Assembly: GCA_002479455.1 (NCBI GenBank)
Contig: DLNB01000021.1
Coordinates: 1 to 28,135, forward strand
Length of the DNA: 28,135 bases
Source: Acetothermia bacterium UBA7521
GTDB taxonomy: Bacteria; Bipolaricaulota; Bipolaricaulia; Bipolaricaulales; Bipolaricaulaceae
Direction: 5' to 3'
Shown here: piece by piece, positions 22,556 through 28,135 of the stretch
Layout: each line of letters begins with the position of its first letter
Numbering within the stretch: the stretch's first letter is position 1
The notes under the pieces: model-generated
Database searches by the model: none
What the model was told of the DNA's origin: nothing
Seen by the model: the letters and a program-made list of their open reading frames with translations, nothing else
Made by a program: the position numbers and the translations under genes

Positions 22556-23602
22556 CTATCGGCAAGTGGGAACCGCGGTGAGCGTGTCGCTCAACCGCTT
22601 GGCGGCACGGTCCTTCCACGCTCCCTTATGGTAGACGTAGCTCACGAGGAGGGGCAACGCGAGGGTCGCCTCAGCGAACACCATCTGCTCGAGACCCTGG
22701 GCGACCTTGCCCCACGAGCTCGCCTCCTTGAGGGTCGAGCTGGACAACCCCCCATCGCGCACATCCGCCACGGTGATCTGAACCGCGTAGCGGTGCATCG
22801 GGGCGTCCACCCCCAGGATGTCCGCGGCAACGACGATGTCCTGGGCGAAATTCTTGGGGACTCCGCCCCCGATCATGACCAAGCCTGTCTCCCGCGAAGC
22901 AACCTTGATCTTCGTCAGCTCGAGAAAGTCCTTCACCGAATCAATGGCCACGTGCTCCTCCGGCCTGTGCCATTGATGGTAGACGAGGCCGAACCCGGCA
23001 CTGGAGTCGGAGAAAGCCGGACAGAAGATCGGAATCCTCCTCTCGTAGGCGACACGGGTGATCGAGCCGTGGCCCTTGTCCCGCGCCACGAGCCACTTCC
23101 CCATCTCTCCGATGAACTCCCGCGACGAGTACGCCCGCGGCGGCAAATCCTCCGCGATCTCCGCCGTGGTGTGATCGCAAATCCGCAGCTCGTCTTCGTC
23201 GATGAACGTGTCGTAGATGCGATCGATGTGCAGCTCTCGGAGGACGTTGTCGTCCACATCGGGATTCCCAATGTAGTGGTGGTAGCCAAGGGCCTCGAAG
23301 AAGTCCTGGTCCACGATGTTTGCCCCGGTAGACACGACGGCATCGGCCATGTTCTGCTCGAGAAGGGTGGCGATCGTTCGCCCGAGGCCAGCGCTGACGA
23401 GGGACCCCGCGAGACAGAGAATGATCGTGCAATCGCGATCGGCGAGCATCCGATCGTAGATCTCGGCCGCCCGGGCAAGGTTCCGCGCCTGAAACGCCGT
23501 CTTCCCCATCGCCCTGAGGAGGGGAACCGCATCGAACGCGGTCGGGTCGAGCTGCTCGACCGGCGACTTGAGGTACCGCCGCTTCTCCTGTCCCCGAGCC
23601 AT
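22556..23602 (-). CDS. Deoxyhypusine synthase-like protein
   Basis: A 348-residue member of the deoxyhypusine synthase family, which moves an aminobutyl group from spermidine, NAD-dependently, to a lysine of eIF5A in eukaryotes and archaea or to putrescine in homospermidine synthases. Motifs seen are LAGSLVSAGLG, VSTGANIVDQDFFEALG, FCPAFSDSSAGFG, and GGGVPKNFAQD, whose Lys is the candidate for the enzyme-imine intermediate. SSSTLKEASSWGKV closes the active-site region. Bacteria lack eIF5A, so a small-molecule amine acceptor (homospermidine-type product) is more likely, or EF-P-independent protein modification. ATG 23602 is 4 bp after the arginine decarboxylase stop. Confidence 0.9.
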   Translation of the reverse strand: MARGQEKRRYLKSPVEQLDPTAFDAVPLLRAMGKTAFQARNLARAAEIYDRMLADRDCTIILCLAGSLVSAGLGRTIATLLEQNMADAVVSTGANIVDQDFFEALGYHHYIGNPDVDDNVLRELHIDRIYDTFIDEDELRICDHTTAEIAEDLPPRAYSSREFIGEMGKWLVARDKGHGSITRVAYERRIPIFCPAFSDSSAGFGLVYHQWHRPEEHVAIDSVKDFLELTKIKVASRETGLVMIGGGVPKNFAQDIVVAADILGVDAPMHRYAVQITVADVRDGGLSSSTLKEASSWGKVAQGLEQMVFAEATLALPLLVSYVYHKGAWKDRAAKRLSDTLTAVPTCR

Positions 23603-23606
23603 GGTC

Positions 23607-24212
23607 TTACGGAAGGAAGACCGCCGCGGCGACAACCGTGGTGTAGCCCCTGCTGTCCACGACCGCCGACTGGGTGATGTTCATCGTGCGCACGATCTTC
23701 CCGGAGATCTTCCAGATCTCCTTCTTCGCGTCCCACACGAGCTCGTCGTCGAACTCGATCCCGAGGGTCGAGGCGAGCATCGAGGCGGCGAGGTCCTCGG
23801 CGTGATCCCCCGCCTGCTTCTCCTTCTTCCCGAACGAGGTGTACTCGGACAGGTAGCCGTACGCGGCGCGGTCCGCGGGAATGGCGCACCCCACAGACGC
23901 GGCGATCAGACGATGGGGCTCGCTCGACGCGCAGCGGGAGAAAACACAGAACACGACCTGCCCGGGCGCAAGGGACTTCAGACCCTCGGTGCGCGACACC
24001 ACCTTGCACGCTGGGGGAAGGATGCTCGACACGTGGACCAAGTTCAGCTTCTCGATCCCTGCATCACGGAGGGCAAGCTCAAACGAGCGTAACTCCTCCT
24101 TATGGCGTCCTACGCCGCGGGTGAAAAACACCCGGCGGGGGATGATGGGAGCCATCCCCATTCCCGGCTCGCGTTCCCTCGTTTCGCTTGCTTGCCCTTT
24201 CTGGCGTGCCAT
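23607..24212 (-). CDS. pdaD: Pyruvoyl-dependent arginine decarboxylase
   Basis: Makes agmatine from arginine, the entry step to polyamines in this locus. Up to 201 residues; the family core begins at about PRRVFFTRGVG. Self-cleavage is expected between the two serines in LVHVSSILPP (residues 62 and 63 from this start), giving a beta and a pyruvoyl alpha chain. GYLSEYTSFGKKEKQAGDHAEDLA is typical of the archaeal-like family. ATG 24212 would be nearly leaderless given the TATAAT 11 bp upstream. ATG 24161 (MGMAPII) is the alternative start and would remove a polar 17-residue extension. Confidence 0.93.
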   Translation of the reverse strand: MARQKGQASETREREPGMGMAPIIPRRVFFTRGVGRHKEELRSFELALRDAGIEKLNLVHVSSILPPACKVVSRTEGLKSLAPGQVVFCVFSRCASSEPHRLIAASVGCAIPADRAAYGYLSEYTSFGKKEKQAGDHAEDLAASMLASTLGIEFDDELVWDAKKEIWKISGKIVRTMNITQSAVVDSRGYTTVVAAAVFLP

Positions 24213-24223
24213 CGTCAGGGGGC

Positions 24224-24253
24224 ATTATAGGGCAAACGCCGGTGAACTGTTAC
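24224..24253 (-). promoter_or_regulatory. Promoter for pdaD and the DHS-like gene
   Basis: On the minus strand a perfect TATAAT (24229-24224) with GTAACA at 24253-24248, spacer 18 bp. Expected transcription start is near 24217, five bases from ATG 24212, so the transcript would be almost leaderless. The -35 box lies within one arm of the inverted repeat at 24250-24286. Confidence 0.6.
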
Positions 24254-24286
24254 CGCGTTCCCCGAGCGATGCAGCTGGAACGGTAA
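24250..24286. promoter_or_regulatory. Inverted repeat overlapping the pdaD -35 region
   Basis: TTACCGCGTTCC (24250-24261) pairs with GGAACGGTAA (24277-24286), ten base pairs with a two-base bulge around a 15-nt centre. It may be an operator for polyamine control, or a hairpin after the bpsA stop acting as its terminator, though no U tract follows. Confidence 0.4.
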
Positions 24287-24303
24287 GAACCCTCTGTCCC
24301 GCT

Positions 24304-25359
24304 TCAGGTCGTTGACGCCTCGTCGTCAAGGAAGATATCGCCATCGACCACGCCGAGATCGACCCCTGCCTCCGTGACGAGCTCGACCCGTACCAGCGCG
24401 GACCTGTACCACGGCTCGCGCCTCCCCGGAACGCGCCGCACCGGAAGGTGCTCCCACCCGCGCATCGTCTCCACGTACGGCCAGTTCACGTAGGCGTGAA
24501 ACCCGTCGCGGAGGTCGGTGATCACCGCACCCCACGTGACGAGTTGCCGTTGGATCGCATGCCACTTGAAAAGCGACGCCTCCGCATGGGTGAGCCCGAG
24601 GTACCCCGCGCCCCCGGGACCGCGGAGGGCAGACAGCCCCCGCCCGGCGAACAGGAGGAATCCGGGTAGGCTCTCCGTGGGATCGCAGGCGAACGCGTCG
24701 AACGCCCTCTCGAGTGAGGGCGGCAGGGGCGCGCGGAGATCGTGCGAAAGAATTTCGATCTGCAGCGACTCCCGTTTCGCGACCTTCCCGATGAACGACG
24801 TGATCCGGGGATCAACGTCGAGCACCGCCACCCGCTGAGGCAGCCCGGTGAGGGCCGCGGCGACCGAGACGAGGTCGTCGTCCCCCACGACGAGGACGTC
24901 CTTCCCCGCGAGGTCCCCGTGCCGCCACATCTGGGCGACACGGGCGATCGTCGTTCCTTCGGTGACGTACCCCTGGTCGAACTCCTGCGCTGCATCCGGC
25001 CGGTCCGCCGCCACGCGGTGGAACGCGCGGGCAACGTCCCGCAGGAGGCCCGTCTCAACCCCCCTTCCCCCGCACCGGGGGCAGTCCAGGGTGGGAGCCG
25101 AGGCGACACCCAGCAGCGCGCAAGCCCGCTCACCGTCCTCGGTCAACCGGATGAGGCCCGTGTCCCACCTCACCCACCCTTCCTCGGCAAGCGCACGCAG
25201 CCCTGCGCAGAGAGCGAGCAGAGGGATGCGGGTCAGCTCCGCAATCCGCCACATGTCCTCCGAGGCGAGGAGCGCAGCGAGAACCCGCTCCATGTCCCGC
25301 GACGAGACCGCGATGCGGGTCTTCCTCTCCACACGCGCTGCGAGGTCGGCGAGGTCCAT
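24304..25359 (-). CDS. bpsA: N4-bis(aminopropyl)spermidine synthase (branched-chain polyamine synthase)
   Basis: A 351-residue protein matching BpsA, which adds two aminopropyl groups from decarboxylated AdoMet to the N4 of spermidine. Order: N-terminal winged-helix-like region (residues 1-85 with TRIPLLALCAGLRALAEEGWV), a CPRC pair near residue 94, then a Rossmann methyltransferase-like domain with VLVVGDDDLVSVAAALTG near 159, LDVDPRITSFI, and ACDPTESLPGFLLF near 230. The GDDD acidic motif is characteristic of BpsA. Products are known from hyperthermophilic archaea and thermophilic bacteria. It starts 15 bp after the aminopeptidase stop and probably shares its transcript. Confidence 0.93.
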   Translation of the reverse strand: MDLADLAARVERKTRIAVSSRDMERVLAALLASEDMWRIAELTRIPLLALCAGLRALAEEGWVRWDTGLIRLTEDGERACALLGVASAPTLDCPRCGGRGVETGLLRDVARAFHRVAADRPDAAQEFDQGYVTEGTTIARVAQMWRHGDLAGKDVLVVGDDDLVSVAAALTGLPQRVAVLDVDPRITSFIGKVAKRESLQIEILSHDLRAPLPPSLERAFDAFACDPTESLPGFLLFAGRGLSALRGPGGAGYLGLTHAEASLFKWHAIQRQLVTWGAVITDLRDGFHAYVNWPYVETMRGWEHLPVRRVPGRREPWYRSALVRVELVTEAGVDLGVVDGDIFLDDEASTT

Positions 25360-25374
25360 ACCCGAGCCTTCTCT

Positions 25375-26463
25375 TTACAGAACGATGAGCTCATCCTTGG
25401 GGAAGCCAGACAGGGTCTGACAACCGTCCGCGGTCACCGCGATGAGGTCCTCGATCCGCACCCCGAACCGCCCGGGAAGGTAGACCCCCGGCTCGATGGT
25501 GACCACGTTGCCCATGGCAAGCGTGTCTTCGGATGCCGGCCCCACCCCCGGCGCCTCGTGGATCTCCAGCCCCACCCCATGACCGAGGCCGTGGCCGAAC
25601 TTGTCACCGTACCCGGCCTCGGTGATCACGTCGCGGGCCGCCGCGTCCACATCCTTCCCTGCCTTCCCCTCCCGCACCGCCGCCAGGCCGGCGCGGTTTG
25701 CCTCAAGCACGATGCGGTAGATCTCGCGCGCCTCCCCGCCGGGGTCCCCCACCGCCACGACGCGGGTGAGATCCGCGCAGTACCCGTCTACCTGGGCACC
25801 GATGTCGAACAGGACAACGTCCCCGCGGGCGATGATCCTCTCTCCTGGCCGATAGTGCGGCATCGCGCTTCCCGGGCCGCTCGCCACGATGAGGTCGAAC
25901 GCCACAGCCTCTGCGCCGTGCCGGCGGTACCAGATCTCGAGGTCGAGCGCCACGTCGCGCTCCCTCTTCCCCGCGGCCACCTGGCCGAGGACCCATTTCA
26001 GCCCGGCGTCGGTGAGCTGGGCTGCGGCGGCAATGCGTGCGATCTCGTCGGCAGACTTGATCCGTCGCAGGTCCTCGATCACCCCCGCCTGAGGGACGAA
26101 CTCGATCCCTGGGGCAAGCCGGGTGAGCTCCTGGTAGACGTGGAGGCTCGTCCGGTGGGCTCCCAGTCCCACGCGTTTCACGCCGAGCGCAGTCAGCTTC
26201 TCGGCGAGCCAAGAGAGCCAGCGACCCTTCACTTCCTCAATCGGGAGCCCCGGGACCTCCTTCCCCGCCTGTTCCGTGTACCGGGAGTCGGTGATGAAGA
26301 GCGGTTTCGCCCGCACCACCAGGATCCCGAACGAACCGGTGAACCCGGTGACGTACCGCAGGTTTGGCCGGTCCGACCGCTCTACACTGATGGCGAGAAA
26401 CGCGTCCAACCTCTGTTCCCGCGCCCTCTGCCACAGTTGCTCCCGTCGCCGCGCGTGATCCAT
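25375..26463 (-). CDS. M24B Xaa-Pro peptidase
   Basis: A 362-residue cytoplasmic creatinase-fold metallopeptidase that removes residues before proline (Xaa-Pro aminopeptidase or dipeptidase). The N-terminal creatinase-like domain (YVTGFTGSFGILVV, FITDSRYTEQA) precedes the catalytic domain with dinuclear metal ligands: Asp in LFDIGAQ, Asp in YCADLTRV, His in GHGLGHGVGLEIHE, Glu in TIEPGVYLPG and Glu in VRIEDL. ATG 26463 has GGAGGGG upstream and its own promoter, so it heads a two-gene unit with bpsA. Choice between aminopeptidase and prolidase is uncertain. Confidence 0.93.
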   Translation of the reverse strand: MDHARRREQLWQRAREQRLDAFLAISVERSDRPNLRYVTGFTGSFGILVVRAKPLFITDSRYTEQAGKEVPGLPIEEVKGRWLSWLAEKLTALGVKRVGLGAHRTSLHVYQELTRLAPGIEFVPQAGVIEDLRRIKSADEIARIAAAAQLTDAGLKWVLGQVAAGKRERDVALDLEIWYRRHGAEAVAFDLIVASGPGSAMPHYRPGERIIARGDVVLFDIGAQVDGYCADLTRVVAVGDPGGEAREIYRIVLEANRAGLAAVREGKAGKDVDAAARDVITEAGYGDKFGHGLGHGVGLEIHEAPGVGPASEDTLAMGNVVTIEPGVYLPGRFGVRIEDLIAVTADGCQTLSGFPKDELIVL

Positions 26464-26516
26464 GTCCCCTCCTCAAGAACCCGGGCTTGTCCTTCCAGCT
26501 GCCCAACGACCATGCC

Positions 26517-26545
26517 ATTTTAGAGGAGCGAAGTCCGATGTCCAA
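26517..26545 (-). promoter_or_regulatory. Promoter for the M24 peptidase and bpsA
   Basis: On the minus strand TTGGAC (26545-26540), 17-bp spacer, TAAAAT (26522-26517). Leader of about 47 nt with a clear ribosome site. Its -35 box overlaps that of the divergent pheS promoter. Confidence 0.5.
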
Positions 26546-26567
26546 GTTCAGCTCCGGCACGTATAAT
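26539..26567 (+). promoter_or_regulatory. pheS promoter, nearly leaderless
   Basis: A perfect TATAAT at 26562-26567 lies 10 bp before ATG 26578, so transcription should start within a few bases of the start codon, and there is no ribosome site between. The -35 (TGTCCA, 26539-26544) is weak. Confidence 0.55.
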
Positions 26568-26577
26568 CGACCTTACA

Positions 26578-27603
26578 ATGACCCCGGACGAGCTGCGGGC
26601 GCGGTGCGAGGAAGTGCGGAAGGAGTGGGTAGAGGCGAGCACCTCGGCCCACGATCCGGCAGCGGTGGAGGCCCTGCGCGTCCGCTTCCTCGGCCGCAAG
26701 GGATCGGTCACAGCCGTGTTCGATGCCCTGCGCACCCTGCCGCCTGAGGCCCGAGCCGGAGCCGGGAAGCTCCTCAACGCGCTCAAAGGGGAGATCACCT
26801 CCGCGCTCGAAGGGCTCCAAGCCGAGGTGGAGCGCAAGGCCGTGGGTTCACGCCTCGCCGCCGAGCGGCACGACTTCACCCTGCCCGGGAAGTGGCGGCC
26901 GCTGGGGCGGATCCACCCGCTGACCCAGGTGCGGCGGGAGATCGAGGACATCTTCATGAAGCTCGGGTTCGACGTGGCGAGCGGCCCAGAGATGGAGACC
27001 GACTACTACAACTTCGAGGCCCTCGCCATCCCCGCCGATCACCCGGCCCGTGACGACTGGGACTCGTTCTACATCGAAGAGGGTCGCCTCCTGCGCACCC
27101 ACACCTCGCCGGTCCAGATCCGGGTGATGAAGTCGCAGCCGCCCCCGGTGCGCATCGTCTGCCCGGGCCGGTGCTACCGTCGGGACAACCCCGACGCCAC
27201 CCACTCCCCGGTGTTCCATCAGATCGAGCTTCTGTGGGTGGACAAGGGTCTCACGATGGCCCACCTGAAGTGGATCCTGGGCGAGTTTGTCCAGGCGTTC
27301 TTCGGCCCAGGGTACGAGATGCGCATCTCTGCCGACTTCTTCCCGTTCACCGAGCCGTCAGCCCAGGTCCACATCCGCCGCCAGGGGCAAGGGCTCACCA
27401 CGCGCCATGCCGGAGGCTGGCTGGAGATCATGGGGGCGGGGATGGTGGACCCGGCGGTGCTGACCGAGGTCGGCTACGACCCGGAGGAGGTCACCGGGTT
27501 CGCGTTCGGACTGGGGGTGGAACGGATGGCGATGCTCCGCTGGGGGGTCGAGGACATCCGCCTGTTCTTCCAGAATGACATTCGCTTCCTGTCCCAGTTC
27601 TAG
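26578..27603 (+). CDS. pheS: Phenylalanyl-tRNA synthetase alpha subunit
   Basis: A 341-residue alpha chain of the alpha2beta2 class II synthetase that charges tRNA-Phe. The N-terminal coiled coil (residues 1-90) is present, followed by RIHPLTQVRREIEDIFMKLGF (motif 1 region), RIVCPGRCYRRDNPDATHSPVFHQIE (motif 2) in two adjoining stretches and GFAFGLGVERMAMLRWGVEDIR (motif 3). The C-terminus FLSQF is normal. pheT, usually directly downstream, is not present: an IS630-type sequence begins at the stop codon instead. ATG 26578 is the first start and fits the family length. Confidence 0.96.
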   Translation: MTPDELRARCEEVRKEWVEASTSAHDPAAVEALRVRFLGRKGSVTAVFDALRTLPPEARAGAGKLLNALKGEITSALEGLQAEVERKAVGSRLAAERHDFTLPGKWRPLGRIHPLTQVRREIEDIFMKLGFDVASGPEMETDYYNFEALAIPADHPARDDWDSFYIEEGRLLRTHTSPVQIRVMKSQPPPVRIVCPGRCYRRDNPDATHSPVFHQIELLWVDKGLTMAHLKWILGEFVQAFFGPGYEMRISADFFPFTEPSAQVHIRRQGQGLTTRHAGGWLEIMGAGMVDPAVLTEVGYDPEEVTGFAFGLGVERMAMLRWGVEDIRLFFQNDIRFLSQF

Positions 27604-28135
27604 TGTCTCGTCAGCTTACTGAGTGAGCGGAAGATCTGGTCGGCGGTCTTCGTCCAGCGGAACGGGCGGCCTTCGGTATTGAAGCGGTCGATGTAGGCGA
27701 GGATCTTCCCTACCAGATCCTCCTTCGTTGGGAACACCCCCCCCGCCGGATGACGTTCGCCTCCACCAGGCTGAACAAGACCTCGATCAGGTTCAGCCAC
27801 GACGGGTAGGTCGGGAGGAAGTGGAACGCCACCCGTCGGTGCGTGGGCTTGGCGTGCCAGGCCTTCACTTCCTTCGAGCGGTGGGTGATCATGTTGTCGA
27901 GGATCACGTGGATCTGTCCTTCGGGGTACACCCGGAGGAGCTGGTTCATGAACGCCAGGAACTCCCGGGAGCGGTGACGGTCCTCGATCCGCGGGATGAC
28001 CCGCCCGGCATGAACCTCCAGCGCTGCGAACAGCTGCACGGTACCGTTGCGCTTGTAGTCGTGGGTCCGACGCTCGATCTGGCCAGGGCGCATCGGGAGC
28101 ATCGGCTGCCTGCGGTCGAGGGCCTGAACCTGGGT
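27600..28135 (-). pseudogene. IS630-family transposase, frameshifted and cut by the window end
   Basis: The C-terminal part of a DDE transposase. The visible portion starts with TQVQALDRRQPMLP and includes THDYKRNGTVQLFAAL, the second catalytic Asp in HVILDNMITHRSKEV and the catalytic Glu in YPSWLNLIEVLFSLVE. The first catalytic Asp would lie just beyond 28135. In a run of eight G (27737-27744 on the plus strand as C) the frame breaks: VIRRGG continues as VFPTKEDLVGKILAYIDRFN only after a shift. The terminal reading frame ends at 27600 with KLTRH. A base-calling error, real decay or -1 slippage on the G run are all possible. Confidence 0.87.
27602..28135 (-). mobile_element. IS630-type element, right part only
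   Basis: The element begins at the pheS stop codon: the sequence across the junction is TTCTAG followed by TGTCTCGTCAG. IS630 elements insert at TA, commonly within CTAG, and duplicate the TA. The edge at CTAG fits this exactly. The other end is outside the window. A 23-bp piece of the same element is found again at the left end of the window. Confidence 0.75.

Noticed and set aside
22556..23602. True hypusine pathway acting on eIF5A.
   Set aside because: No eIF5A gene is in the window and bacteria are not known to have it; an amine acceptor is more likely.
1..28135. The matching ends could mean a complete circular plasmid or phage of about 28.1 kb.
   Set aside because: The shared 23 bases lie inside a transposase gene, a common repeat; the window has pheS, ahcY and apgM but no replication, partition or virion genes.
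1..28135. tRNA genes, rRNA genes and CRISPR arrays.
   Set aside because: No cloverleaf-like segment ending in CCA context, no rRNA-like stretch and no regularly spaced direct repeats were seen on either strand.

Overview
The window looks like a high-GC chromosomal contig (roughly 60-65% G+C by eye) from an anaerobic, probably thermophilic, deep-branching bacterium. Supporting traits are an archaeal-type phosphoglycerate mutase, a pyruvoyl-dependent arginine decarboxylase, a branched-chain polyamine synthase, an NAD(P)-linked cytoplasmic [NiFe] hydrogenase and a small 4Fe-4S ferredoxin. The mix would fit Candidatus Bipolaricaulota/Acetothermia or a similar lineage. That is inference from gene content; there is no rRNA gene to settle it.

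Layout. Positions 24-1387 hold a decayed IS3-family element with recognisable inverted repeats and three frameshifts. Positions 1470-2541 encode a secreted cysteine-rich small protein and a putative lipoprotein behind a clear promoter. Positions 2519-5651 (minus strand) carry ferredoxin, patatin-like hydrolase, EamA transporter and S-adenosylhomocysteine hydrolase. From 5780 to 20399 every gene is on the plus strand with mostly overlapping ends: a TatT-like TPR protein, ApgM, a cassette of accessory proteins (DRTGG, GHKL ATPase, DRTGG, PHP), then HydC, a second GHKL ATPase, a cysteine-free thioredoxin-fold protein, HydA/HoxU, HydS/HoxY, HydL/HoxH, maturation protease, HydB, a second HydC, a second HydB, a beta-CASP nuclease and a PfkB-like protein.

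Positions 20404-25359 (minus strand) form a polyamine locus: agmatinase-type ureohydrolase, aminopropyltransferase, AdoMet decarboxylase, deoxyhypusine-synthase-like protein, pyruvoyl arginine decarboxylase and BpsA. Together these could run arginine to agmatine to spermidine to N4-bis(aminopropyl)spermidine, with an unexplained DHS-like branch. A M24 aminopeptidase precedes bpsA, and divergent pheS follows at 26578. An IS630-type transposase remnant abuts the pheS stop codon and runs off the window end.

The most unusual parts are two. First, the hydrogenase locus carries two NuoE/NuoF-type modules, one with a thioredoxin domain stripped of its cluster cysteines, next to another cysteine-free thioredoxin-fold protein. 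Second, the compact polyamine locus pairs a DHS-like enzyme with pyruvoyl arginine decarboxylase. I saw no tRNA, rRNA or CRISPR array. Apart from the two insertion elements, no gap between genes exceeds 300 bases.
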